Of a stretch of DNA of 64,000 nt, positions 1 to 10,874 are shown piece after piece. The position numbers and the translations under genes are program-made. The stretch lies in NCBI GenBank assembly GCA_037892935.1, contig JAYXKI010000002.1:1860001-1924000 (forward strand), in the 5' to 3' direction. Each line of letters begins with the position of its first letter. Position 1 is the stretch's first letter. This DNA is from Phlebopus portentosus. Taxonomy: Eukaryota > Basidiomycota > Agaricomycetes > Boletales > Boletinellaceae. The notes under the pieces are model-generated. The model saw nothing but the letters and a program-made list of their open reading frames with translations, did not search any database and was not told where the DNA came from.

Positions 1-1142
1 TATGAAGATGCTCTAGAATATGCATTCCAGTCATCTAATTGCGCTTGCACAAGATGTGCAACACATCAGTTCTGAACCCTATCAGTGGAAGGACATCAAA
101 GGACGTCCTGATGCAGACCTCTGGGAGAAAGCAGCCATGGAGGAATTTATCAGTCTGATTGAGAATGGCACATTTGAACCAGTCAGACTACCTCCTAGCA
201 GAAAGCCCATTGGATGCAGATGGGTGTTCAAGCTCAAGCGCAAGGCAATAGATCTGTAGACAGGTACAAGGCAAGGCTGGTAGCCAAGGGCTTCTCTCAG
301 CAACCAGGTCTTGAGTTCTGTCAGGTGTTTGCCCCTACAGCCAAGTGGGCTGCACTTAGAGCCATCCTGGCAATAGCTGCATTTGAAGACCTTGAGCTGT
401 ATAGTGTTGATATCTCTACTGCTTTCCTCAATGGTGAGATGGAGCATGATGTCTACATGACCCAGCCTGAAGGATTTGAGGACTACTTTGGCCCTGGATT
501 TGTTCTCAAGCTGATCAAGTCAATTTATGGCCTTAAGCAGGCTGGACACCAATGGCACAAGAAGCTTGATTCAGTGATGGAGAGCATGGGCTTCAAGTTA
601 GTGCGCTGTGATTACAGCATTTGGGTATACAGCAGAGATGAAGTGCGCATCATCATTCCAGTCTATGTTGATGATATGACCATTGCTGTAAAGTCTAAGC
701 ATCAGTATGAGTCTGTCAGAGATGAACTGGCCAAGCACTTTAAACTGCATGAGTTGGGCCCAACCTCATTCCTACTAGGAGTCCATATTCAGAGAGACTG
801 CTCTAAGCACTCTATCAGTCTGTCACAGAGACAGTATATTATTGATGTGCTAGAGTGCTTCAGCATGAGCAACTGTGGCACTGTTACTACTCCTCTCCCT
901 GAGCAGAAGCTCAGCAAGGACATAGCTCCTAAGACCCCTGCAGAGATTAAATACATGAAGCAGGTGCCCTACAAGCAATTGGTTAGTGCACTCATGTATT
1001 TAGCTATTGCTACTAGGCCAGATATTGCCTATGCAGTTAGTGTCTTGGGACGCTTCAGTTCTAATTCTGGTCCAGCTCATTGGAAGGCAGCAAAGCATCT
1101 ATGTCGCTATTTGCAAGGTACAAAGGATTTCAGGTTGACTTA
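1..1142 (+). pseudogene. Ty1/copia reverse transcriptase fragment, frameshifted
   Basis: This is a broken piece of a copia-type Pol polyprotein and covers most of the reverse transcriptase region (RVT_2 family). The RT active-site motif YVDD is readable near position 664, and the typical IYGLKQAGHQW stretch lies near 524. The left end is cut by the window. Compared with the inverted copy at 1912-3068, this copy lacks about 16 bases near position 46 and one base near 250; the latter shifts the frame, so the first part stops at 257-259 and the rest reads on in another frame to ~1142. There the coding sequence is cut abruptly by the LTR of the minus-strand element, before RNase H. The two copies look roughly 97-98% alike over the part I aligned by eye. 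Sure of the family; not functional. Confidence 0.92.
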
Positions 1143-1394
1143 TGTTAGATCACACAAATCCAGCAAGGGACCACTGAGTCTAGTGGTGAGTACACTTGAT
1201 GTATATTAGCAGTCTAACTATATACCTGAGTCCAGTGGTGAGTACACTTGATGTAGAGTACTCACCAATGGACTGTGCCGCTTTTACAAGAGATTATATA
1301 AGCATCACATGATCAAAAAAGCGGACATAAAGAAGAATATAAACAGAATAATAAACTACAAAATACTAAGAGTGTCAGAATCACACTTCTAACA
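1143..1394 (-). repeat. LTR, 3' of the minus-strand copia element
   Basis: This 252-bp long terminal repeat has perfect TGTTAGA/TCTAACA ends. It differs from the partner LTR at nine positions by eye, eight of them transitions. It carries an internal direct repeat of ~30 bp (1174-1203 and 1226-1255). On the minus strand a TATATAA-like box is read from the complement of 1294-1302, a plausible element promoter. Confidence 0.95.
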
Positions 1395-1403
1395 CTCCCC
1401 CCT
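1395..1403 (-). other. Polypurine tract of the copia element
   Basis: Read on the minus strand this is AGGGGGGAG, directly upstream of the 3' LTR. That is the position and composition expected for the plus-strand primer of an LTR retrotransposon. Confidence 0.85.
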
Positions 1404-1421
1404 GATCTGACACTTCTTCCT

Positions 1422-4400
1422 TCAACATAATCCCAGCATCTTACACATCTCCTGCACCTTTACTCTGCTTAGTGCTTTGGTCATAATGTCTGCTGGCATG
1501 GTCTAAGTGGGCAAGTAATGCACTTTGATATGACCAGCCTCTACAACATCTCTCAACCAGTAGAAACACAGATCTAGGTGTTTCATGCGTCCATGATGCT
1601 CAGGATTGTTTGCCACAGACAGAGCAGACTGGTTATCAATGTACAGAGAAGAGCGTGCATCAAACTTGTAGCCAAACTCTGTAAAGAGATTTCTCAGCCA
1701 CATAATCTCTTGTCCTGCACTAACAGCAGCAATGTATTCTGCTTCAGTGGTAGATAGAGTCACAAAGGGCTGCAACTTGCTAGCCCAGCTGATAGCACCA
1801 GTTCCCATCTTGACAACCATCCCACTTGTGGACCATCTGTTATCCTCATTTCCTCCATGGTCAGTATCACAGAAGGTAGTGAACAGCTCAGAGGACTTAG
1901 GATCAGGTGCATAAGTCAACCTGAAATCCTTTGTACCCTGTAGATAGCAACCTAGATGTTTTGCTGCCTTCCAATGAGCTGGACCAGGATTAGAACTGAA
2001 GCGTCCCAAGACACCAACTGCATAGGCAATATCTGGCCTAGTAGCAATAGCTAAATACATGAGTGCACCAACTAATTGCTTGTAGGGCACCTGCTTCATG
2101 TATTCAGTTTCTGCAGGGGTCTTAGGAGCCATGTCCTTGCTGAGCTTATGCTCAGAGAGAGGAGTAGTAACAGTGCCACAGTTGCTCATGCTGAAGCACT
2201 CTAGCACATCAATAATATACTGTCTCTGTGACAGACTGATAGAGTGCTTGGAGCGGTCTCTGTGAATATGCACTCCTAGCAGGAATGAGGTTGGGCCCAA
2301 CTCATGCAGTTTAAAGTGCTTGGCCAGTTCATCTCTGACAGACTCATACTGCTGCTGAGACTTTACAGCAATGGTCATGTCATCAACATAGACTGGAATG
2401 ATGATGTGCACTTCATCTCTGTTGTACACCCAAATGCTGTAATCACAGCATACTAACTTGAAGCCCATGCTCTTCATCACTGAATCAAGCTTCTTGTGCC
2501 ATTAGTGGCCAGCCTGCTTAAGGCCATAAATTGACTTGATCAGCTTGAGAACAAATCCAGGGCCAAAGTAGTCCTCAAATCCTTCAGGCTGGGTCATATA
2601 GACATCATGCTCTATTTCACCATTGAGGAAAGCAGTAGAGATATCAACACTATACAGCTCAAGGTCTTCAAATGCAGCTATTGCCAGGATGGCTCTAAGT
2701 GCAGCCCACTTGGCTGTAGGGGCAAACACCTGAGAGAACTCAAGACCTGGTTGCTGAGAGAAGCCCTTGGCTACCAGCCTTGCCTTGTACCTGTCTACAG
2801 ATCTATCTGCCTTGCGCTTGAGCTTGAACACCCATCTGCATCCAATGGGCCTTCTGCTAGGACGTAGTCTGACTGGTTCAAATGTGCCATTCTCAATCAG
2901 ACTGATAAATTCCTCCATAGCTGCTTTCTCCCAGAGGTCTGCATCAGGACGTCCTTTGATGTCCTTCCACTGATAGGGTTCAGGACTGATGTGTTGCACA
3001 CCTTGTGCAGAAAACACATGCTCAGAGCAATTAGATGACTAGAATGCATATTCCAGAGCATCTTCATAAGACAGATAGATGTCCTCTAGTCCTGCATTAG
3101 CACCAAAATCTATTAGGCCAGCAAACATAAGTGCTTCAGCTTGCAACTCCTCTTCTGACATGATGTCCAGTTCATCAGGTGAGTCACTGTCCATCTCAAC
3201 ATCCTGCTCTGGCTGCTCTACAACATCTGGTTGAGCTGCAGAGTCAGTATCAGAAGCAGTGTCAGGTGCAGTGTCAGATACAGTTGGCTGTGCTGAGTTG
3301 AAGTTGAAGCGCTGTGATGGAGTAGGGGAGCCTGGGACACATCTGGGAAGGCACTGTCCAACATAGTCCACATCCCACCAGCCAGTGGTATGATGTCTAA
3401 TAGGTCTCCACATTGGATCTGGCCACCAGGGAGAAGCAGGCCTTTATTTCTTTGAGGCCTGCTCAGATAGCAGTGGTGAAGTAGTGTGTTCACGCTTTGG
3501 TGGATGAGTGGCTGGTGAAGGAGGATGATGTGGGGGACTGTGTGAAGGAGGACTAGGTGATGGATTGGGTGGAGGACTAGGTGTAGGTGTAGGTGTAGGC
3601 ATAGGAGGATCTGCTGGATGCATAGGAGCAGGTGGTGGAGGAGGAGCTGGCAGAACATCAATAGCATCCTCTACTCCCCCCTGTTCTGGCAGGTCTTCTG
3701 TCTGTGTAGGCATATTCACCCTCAAGTCAACTGGGTTTCTAGATGTACCAGGGAAGACTCTCTCATTAAATTGAGCAGAGTCACTAATGACTTCCTTCCT
3801 GGTAAGTGGATTCTAGAACAACCAGCCTTTATAGTTAGAGGGGTAGCCTAGAAACACACATTTCTGTGTGTGGGACTGCAGCTGCTTGTGTTGATCTTTC
3901 TTCACAAGCACATAGGAGGTGCATCTAAATATACACAAGTGAGAGACATCTGGCTTTGACTGGAACCAGAGCTCATAGGGTGTACTGGCAGACACAGCAG
4001 AGGTGGGAGAGTGGTTGTGTACATGTACAAATGCTGCCACTGCATCCCACCAGAAGCTAGAGGGCAGGTGTGCTTCATTAAGCATAGTAGTAATGCCCTC
4101 TGCAAGTGTCCTGTTGGCACGCTCTGCAACACCATTCTGATGAGGTTCATCTCTAATAGTGTGCTGTCTGTGGATGCCTGCAGTAATACAGAACTGGTCC
4201 CATTCCTTAGACACATACTCTCCACCTTTATCATCACGAGTGGCTTTGATCTTCACTCCTAACTGATTCTCTGCATAGGCCTTAAATTGCTTGAAGGTAG
4301 CAAATGCATCACTCTTCTTCTTCAATAAGAGAACAGCCCAGTAGCAGCTGTAATCATCAATGGGGGTGATCTAATATTTAAAGCCATGTCTAGATTGGAC

Positions 4401-5339
4401 AGGCAATGGACCATAAACATCAGAGTGAACCAATTGGAGGAGACCAGAAGCTCTGTGAGATGCAAGTTTGGAGACATTAGACCTGTGCTGCTTGCCAGCA
4501 ATGCAAGGTTCACAGATAGGATCTGGAGTGCTCTTGGATTTGACAACCATTCCCTTGACTAGCTCCTCAGTCATCAACCTGTTTACATCACTATGATTGA
4601 GATGTGCAAAGCACCTGTGCCAAAGTGTAGTGTCAAGTGGACAGGTGCTGGTGAATGCAGCATAAGCAATAGTAGGGACAATATGGCCATTGAGAGTTGC
4701 TGCATTGTAAGAGGTGATGTTTGTAGTGAAAAGAACTGTTCCATGATGATAGAAAAGCATCTTGTTATGGTGAATGGTGACAACATATGATTTGGAACAA
4801 GTCAAATACAGGACTGAGAGAAGATTGTTTCTAAGATCAGGAACATGAAGTACATGCTCAAATTCAAGTAACTGTCCAGGTTTGCCACCAACTACAGGCT
4901 GAAAGTGCACTGTGCCAACACCAACTGAATAAATAACTTGGTTGTTGGCTAAACAAATAGGGGTGTGATTTGTTGAGTATTTAGTGGACCAATGACGATG
5001 TGGAGTCATGTGGCAAGTGGCACCTGTGTCAGCAATCCAGTCAGTTTCTGCATCTGGGATAAGAGGTGAATGAGGATTGGTGTAGTCAAGAGCACTTGCA
5101 TTGCCAGCAAATTCAGCAGATTCAGCAGATTTATCTTGTTGAGCAACATGGGCCTTCTGGCCCTTTCTGCCCTTCCTCCTCTTCTCTTCCCTGTTCTTCT
5201 TAGCCCTGACATGTGCATCCTTAGAAGCTGCCTGCTTTATATAGCAGTTCTCCTCTGTATGCTTAGGAATACCACAGAAGGTGCAAGTGACACCTTGAGA
5301 GGAGATAGGCTTTACAGCACTACTAGTGGATGTGAACAT
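1422..5339 (-). pseudogene. Copia Pol: protease, integrase, RT, RNase H (several stops)
   Basis: This is the pol part of the minus-strand copia element. In order on the minus strand: a CX2CX4HX4C zinc knuckle (~5280-5240), an aspartic protease with a DTGA active site (~5030), a GAG-pre-integrase His/Cys finger (~4620-4500), the integrase core with its Asp and Glu residues (~4240-4100), a proline-rich linker (~3725-3440), reverse transcriptase with YVDD (~2370) and RNase H with TEAEY (~1745). Premature stops lie at about 4371, 3813, 3039, 2502 and 1503. Translation past the 1503 stop still reads as the usual C-terminal PADIMTKAL region, ending at 1422. Where the intact codon can be inferred, the stops are CAG or CAA to TAG or TAA, or TGG to TAG. 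Not able to make a complete polyprotein. Confidence 0.93.
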
Positions 5340-5960
5340 GACCTGGGGCTGAAGCTGAATGTGCTCTTGATAGTTCTGCTGCTCTTAGACAAATACTTCT
5401 TTGAGGTTATTTCACTTGAATTCCTTCATAAGGAGCACTGCAGAGCAAAAGGAAGTATAGTCCTCAGAAAGAGCACAAATTAGACATGCACATGCAAGCT
5501 CATTCTCAAACTCCTCAAGTTTGAGGGTGCTAGAATGAGTGCTTCTGATCTTGTGCAGTGCTAGCTCAACCCTACTCACCAGATTGGTGAGGGACTCATC
5601 TTCCTTCTTGGTGATGTTGAAGAACTCATCATATGTATTAAAGCACGCAGCTGGGTTGTCCTGCTCATTGATCTTCTAAAGCTCAGTTCATATCTTGATT
5701 GGATCATCCATGTAGTCCTGCACCATAATCTGTATACTATACTCAATTCTCTGATAGATCAGGCTTGCAGCTTACTCAGCCTTCTCTTCCTAGAGCTGGA
5801 CAGCCGCTTCCTGACCAGAGGTCAGGTGCCACAACTTCTTAACTTGAAGTGCAGCACGTATATCATGCTTCCAGATAGAGTAATTGCTGTTATTGAGCTT
5901 AGTGATAGTGGACAGATGATGCTTAGAAGAAATAAGCAGTGAGAGAGCAATGAGGGAGAG
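5340..5960 (-). pseudogene. Copia Gag, decayed
   Basis: On the minus strand this region translates, through several stops, into a recognisable copia Gag: a SNYSIWKHDIRAALQ-type N-terminal stretch (~5895), then KKLWHLTSG and a helical region, leading in frame into the zinc knuckle at the start of the pol segment. I count at least six in-frame stops; most sit where Gln is expected. The true start codon cannot be fixed because upstream sequence is non-coding leader. Gag would form the particle that packages element RNA; this copy cannot. Confidence 0.85.
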
Positions 5961-6434
5961 AGCGCTAACAAATTTATGCCTGGAGGTGACAAATCAATGC
6001 CAACCAGTGTAGTCTTCTACAGTCACTGAAGTATACACAGATTTGCTGCAAGATAATGCTGGTCTGTTAGTCTGCTAAGACCCCGCAGGCACCGCTAACT
6101 GAGAGAGGCTCTAGGCTTAAGTAGACACTCAAAGAGTGACTACAACCAGCGAACTAAGGCCGGGCAGGCAAGCTTCACAGTCTGTAGGCTAGGCTGATCC
6201 AACAACAGTGATAGAGCTACACACCAATTAACACCAGAGCTGTCAGACACAAAATGCAGCACAGAGAGGGAACGGATAGGCAGAATAGTGCACAAATTGG
6301 CACGCAGATATAGGACAACGAGCGGAATCGAACGGTGCAAAGAGCACACGGATCAGATCAGCGGATCGACAGCAATCAATAATTTCCATTAGCACAAGAA
6401 AAGCCCACAGCGCAGTTAAACCGCAGCCGCTCAA

Positions 6435-6900
6435 GCTGAAACTTCGTGGAAGTATGCACAGTTATGGGAGCCATATGCACACCAAAGGGCGTCCAGATCG
6501 GATTAGCGGTTGCCGAGAAAATTGAAAGTTGCCAAGATAAAATACAAAACAAAGATCCTTCAATAAGTCGGCGAGTTCTTGACCGATTTGGTTGAAACTT
6601 CGCGACATGGGACGAGGAAATAGGCCAAATAGACGTGCCAAATTTCGTGAGAAACGAATCAGCAGTTCACCTGGGATAGGCAATGCAACTTCGAAAATAG
6701 CCAAAAGTGATAGGGCTATAGCAGTGTCAAATCGCGACAGATCAGGCTGAAACTTGGCAGGACAGTAGGACTAAATGGGCCGAGTAAACATGTTAAAGGG
6801 CGTCAAAAACGGCTGGACGGTTGTAGAGCAATCAAGCAGCGGAGTTTTGGGAAGATTTAGTACTAATAAAGGCCAAAGAAGAAGGCAGAGGGCTCTAGGA
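6435..6900. repeat. Three diverged ~155-bp tandem repeats in the copia leader
   Basis: The motif g(c/t)tgaaactt starts at 6435, 6591 and 6746, spacing 156 and 155. In each unit a second shared block (aaagggcgtc or its variant aaatttcgtg) starts exactly 49 bases later, at 6484, 6640 and 6795, followed by a (c/g)ggttg or cagttc block. The units are strongly diverged outside these anchors. They lie in the untranslated leader between primer-binding site and gag. Confidence 0.7.
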
Positions 6901-7047
6901 CTGTGGAAACTGCACAGAAGGGTGCAGAAGGTGATGGGAACACTAGGAACACACCAAAAGGCCAGTCCAGAATACTAAAAGCTTCTCTGTCAACAGCAGC
7001 AGCTCTCCAAAACCAAAAACTCAAAAATGTGACAGTGCAGACAGCTA

Positions 7048-7066
7048 GAGCTCAAGGCTCATAACC
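7048..7066 (-). other. Primer-binding site, half initiator-tRNA type
   Basis: Directly inside the right LTR the minus strand reads GGTTATGAGCC. Its complement, GGCTCATAACC, is the anticodon stem-loop core of initiator tRNA-Met, not the 3' end. Priming from an internally cut tRNA-iMet is the known mechanism of Drosophila copia and yeast Ty5. The match of 11 bases is seen; the mechanism here is inferred. Confidence 0.75.
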
Positions 7067-7318
7067 TGTTAGATCACACAAATCCAGCATGGGACCACTG
7101 AGTCCAGTGGTGAGTACACTTGATGTATATTAGTAGTCTAACTATATACCTGAGTCTAGTAGTGAGTACACTTGATGTAGAGTACTCACCAATGGACTGT
7201 GCCGCTTTTACAGGAGATTATATAAGCATCACATGATCAAGAAAGCGGACATAAGGAAGAATATAAGCAGAATAATAAACTACAAAATACTAAGAGTGTC
7301 AGAATCACACTTCTAACA
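7067..7318 (-). repeat. LTR, 5' of the minus-strand copia element
   Basis: This is the partner of the LTR at 1143-1394: same 252-bp length and same TGTTAGA/TCTAACA ends. About 96% identical to it by eye. Confidence 0.95.
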
Positions 7319-8634
7319 GAACCCTATTACTAAGTATCTTATCAATAGCTTATGTGAGCACAACTTTATGCATTTAGTTAGCTTTTGTTTTTACATTTCT
7401 CTCATGTGTATTTAGTTTATATAGCTGGTAGATAGCAAATGTGAGAGAGATTCTTCCCTCTCGACTATCACACTAATACTATAGTTAATCCAGTTAGTAA
7501 TAGTGTAATCATCTGTGACATCTGACTCAGGTGTTGACAGGCCTTCAATCTATTTCTACCTATGTACTGTACCATCATCAGGAAAACAGTCCAGATTATC
7601 CACTGCTACCCATAGCTACCCATAGCTACTCATAGCTACTCACTACTATAGGCTGCTATATAGCAGCCTATAGTAGGTTAGTAGTCCATAGTGATTTATC
7701 GTGACCCCCCTACTATAGAGAGGGCTGTAACAGTGTATAGATACTATAGTTAATATTTATTCATAGTACTAGAAAGAGATGAATAGTGCATAATATATAG
7801 CAACCTGTAGCAATTGATACAGATTTATAGTGCTACTAGCGCATAGTGCATAGTGCCTTATAGTAATTAGTATGAGTTTATAGCTGATACTAGATGCTTA
7901 TAGTTGATAGTTCTTATAGGTGATATATTGCCATAGCATATTAAAGATATAGATAGTCATATATTATTATAGATAGCACTTATTAGAGACCACGAGCATA
8001 TCAGAGAACATATTTAATTTTTATTAAATTTAAATATATCAATAGTATACTACTTACAGACCCATACAAGCATGTAACTAATTACATGTACAGCTTACTA
8101 CAGAATCTATGTGAGCTAGGCGTACACTCATATACACCTATACTAATATAGACCAATGCTACTTGTCGGAGATAATAAATGGTCAAAAGTGTTAACACTA
8201 GACACTGTTGATAGGACAAAGGAACTTCTACTGGCTTCAAGGCCCAAACTGGTTAACACAAGGTCAGAGTGCACTAGCGCCGCCCTAGCTAAGTGGCACA
8301 GGTTCAGCAGCGCATAGCACACCTCTAGCTGGCTGGCAAACAGCCACAGTATAATAGGTGCCACCCTAGCTAAGTGCACAGGTTCAGCAGCACTCAACAT
8401 ACTGCCTCTACACCTGGGCTGCCCACTGCGACAGGGACAGAGGTGTCCAAGAACCACAGACCTCCCAACAGCCAGAACAACAATTAAAAGAAAAGGTAAT
8501 GAAGTGGCCTGAAGCCATTGCAATCTGCAAGGTGAGAGATGGTTCAGAATGTGGATGCGTACACATCCACAATTCGGTGGCTCAACATAAGGAGCCAATT
8601 ACCTTACAGGTCCATTCAGCACCAGCCTGGAGAC
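7319..8634. other. AT-rich intergenic DNA with short repeats, no gene
   Basis: No coding region is supportable. The stretch holds a degenerate 10-bp satellite (ctacccatag type, ~7600-7660), many TATAGT-rich words to ~8060, and a pair of ~34-bp direct repeats (ccctagctaagtg-gcacaggttcagcagc) near 8283 and 8365. An imperfect 16-bp palindrome, ggatgcgtacacatcc, lies near 8553. Confidence 0.7.
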
Positions 8635-8712
8635 GTGCATGAGTGCATTCCATGTCCCACACAGCATGGCCAATGCATTGCGCAAGTTCATGCAGTAATC
8701 TTGCAGTGCCGT
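8635..8712 (+). pseudogene. Duplicated fragment of the Argonaute L1 region
   Basis: This ~78-bp stretch aligns without gaps to 9261-9338 inside the Argonaute relic (agcatggcc, gttcatgcag and gtgccgtacct are shared). Many differences are CpG in the second copy against TpG or CpA here. It directly abuts the N-domain of the main relic, as if two tandem Argonaute copies had been joined by a deletion. Too short and degraded to code. Confidence 0.75.
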
Positions 8713-8724
8713 ACCTAGGAGGCC

Positions 8725-10868
8725 GTCGACTTGCGCAGGTATATTGTTGCCGAATTTGCTCAGTCTCAGGAACTGTCGCAGAACGTGCAGGGCATCGCGC
8801 ATGATGGCATCGGTCGCCTCATCGCAAAGCTGCCGCTGCCGAAAAACTTTCAGGTCACAGTGACGGCACCGGCCCCGTCGTCCGAGGAACTGGGCACACG
8901 CACGCACGATATTCCATACTTTGTCACACTTGTCGGACCTAATCCTCTTAAATCAGTGGACCTCGCTGGGTAAGGCTTGCCCTTCGACCGTAATCTAATA
9001 GTGATACTGACTTCTTTCTTTAACAGGTACCTACGTGGTGAGAATCCCGACTACGATCCTGCACCTATCGTCTCAGCCTTCAACCTGATCGTTATGGCAC
9101 ATGCTGCTCACACTGGTTTTCGCGCACTCACCAAGGATGCATACTATTTCGACCCTGATATGGATACGGGCGTGCCTACTCGCCCTAGCATCAAGGTCGT
9201 CAACGGCTTCTTCGCTTCCGTCTGTCCAGTTCACAAGTCCCTCATGGTCAGCGTGAATACGTGCATGAGCACGTTCCACGTCCCGCAAAGCATGGCCGAT
9301 GCGCTGCGCGAGTTCATGCAGCAATCTCACGGTGCCGTACCTCAGAAATTCTTCGGTAATATGAGGGTAGTTACAAGTTACCTCGGGTACGATAGGTGCA
9401 ACACTGTGAAGGCGATTGGACCCGGTACGGCGAGACGGACAAAGATCCAGAGTGAAAAATTCGGCAATATCACAGTGGAGGAATATTTCCAGAAAAGTAA
9501 GTCATCTGTGGATCGAATAGGAATCGTGCTGACTATCGCACAGAGTTCCACATCACACTCTGTCACGCAGATGATCTGCCCATGGTGAATGTCGGGAAAG
9601 AGGGCAAGGACGTTTTCGTACCAGCCGAGCTATGCAAGATTGTACCAGGGACCCTTTTCGCAGGTGAGCTGAAGTCTGGGGAGAGCGCAGCCCTGTGTGC
9701 TGCAAACAACAAGACGCCAGCCGGTCACGCACAGACAATCACTATCAAGGGTCTCCGTCTCCTAGGCTTCAAGGAGGGCACACCTCCGATGGCCAGCTTC
9801 GGAATCAAAATCTCGACAAATATGGCTGTTGTTGCAGCTCACGTTCTCCCTGCACCGTTGGTGATTTATCCTTCGGGCCGTGCACAAATTGTCAATGGAT
9901 CTTGGACGGCGCGTGGCATTCAGTTTGCGAGGCTTGCAGAGCTTAAACACTTTGCAGTTGTGGTCTTAAAGGATGGGAATATAGAAGAGTCTGACAGCTT
10001 GCTCGAGGTGCAGGTGCACGAGGCGGTGAAGGCTCTGATCGGAAAATGTCATGCACATGGAATGAACATCAACTCGGACTTCATCATGCAGGTCCTGCAG
10101 CTCCACTGTCCGAGTCGAGAGGATCCATACCGCGATGAGGATGTGGACAAAGTATCAAGGTTGTTTGAATTGCTGCCAGGCAGGCCCCAAATGGTTCTTG
10201 CCCTCATGTCAAACAAAAATAAGCACATCTATGTGGGACTCCACCGGTACTTTGACATCGGCCAGGACTTCCAGTCTGTGATTGGCCTCATCAAGAACAT
10301 GCTCGACAAGGAGGGCCACGATCAGTATCTGCTAAATCTCGTGCTCAAGGTTAATACAAAGCTCGGTGGGGTCAACCATCGGCTGGAGCCTGCTTCTCTG
10401 AAACGGCTAGCAAACACGATGGTGGTCGGGTTTGATGTGATTAAGCCGGGTGGGAATGCGGTCAAGGGCGCGCCTGGTATCGCAGCGGTCGTGGTGTCGT
10501 GCGATATGAACTTCACCTCAGTGCCGTGCAAGTGTCTCCCTTCAGGGAGTAAAAGAAGAGGTGAGCTCTCATTTTTATGCTATTATGCAGGTACCTGATG
10601 CAGCTATTCATAGACAGTTGAAAACTTACGTGGTATGATTCTGGAATGCTTAAAGAACTACCGTCAAAGCATGGGCTCGTTCCCCGAATGGATCCTTATA
10701 TTTTGTGCCAGTATTTCAGACGGCCAGCACACGTGGGTAATGGCCACCGAGATCAAGCAGCTGAACGAAGCATTCGGTGAACTGAAGAAATACAAACCGA
10801 AGTTGACTTACATCACTTGTAGCAAAGGTCATCAGACTCGGTTCTACCCCAGCCGCAGACAATTCTAA
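8725..10868 (+). pseudogene. Argonaute relic (N, L1, PAZ, MID, most of PIWI)
   Basis: The reading resembles a fungal Argonaute (RNA-silencing slicer). In order: N-domain (8731-8969), an intron 8970-9026, the rest of N and L1/DUF1785 (9027-~9340, GFFASV-type stretch), PAZ (~9360-9800), then MID and PIWI in a long open frame (9582-10598), with introns near 9497-9543 and 10581-10612. The first catalytic Asp is present (VVGFDVIKPG), but the second, expected in a FRDGVSE-type motif, reads FCASISDGQ near 10705, so it is missing. The frame ends at a stop after FYPSRRQF (10868), where antisense SAC3-like DNA begins. The N-terminus is also missing upstream. Best seen as a recently disabled silencing gene; the 338-codon open stretch shows decay is not old. 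Confidence 0.85.
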
Positions 10869-10874
10869 GTTCGA

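Larger units (their letters stand above)
1143..7318 (-). mobile_element. Ty1/copia LTR retrotransposon, full length but decayed
   Basis: A 6.2-kb element lies on the minus strand with both LTRs (1143-1394 and 7067-7318). Each is 252 bp and runs from TGTTAGA to TCTAACA. Inside, in minus-strand order, are a primer-binding site next to the right LTR, a long leader with ~155-bp repeats, Gag, zinc knuckle, protease, integrase, reverse transcriptase, RNase H and a polypurine tract. Integrase before reverse transcriptase is the copia order. Several in-frame stops in gag and pol make it non-autonomous. The flanking 5-mers (actta left, gaacc right) do not match, so no target-site duplication is visible. 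It interrupts another copy of its own family at 1142. Confidence 0.95.

Noticed and set aside
7048..7070. tRNA gene at the LTR border
   Set aside because: Only the anticodon-loop core is present; no acceptor stem, D or T arm. It is a primer-binding site.
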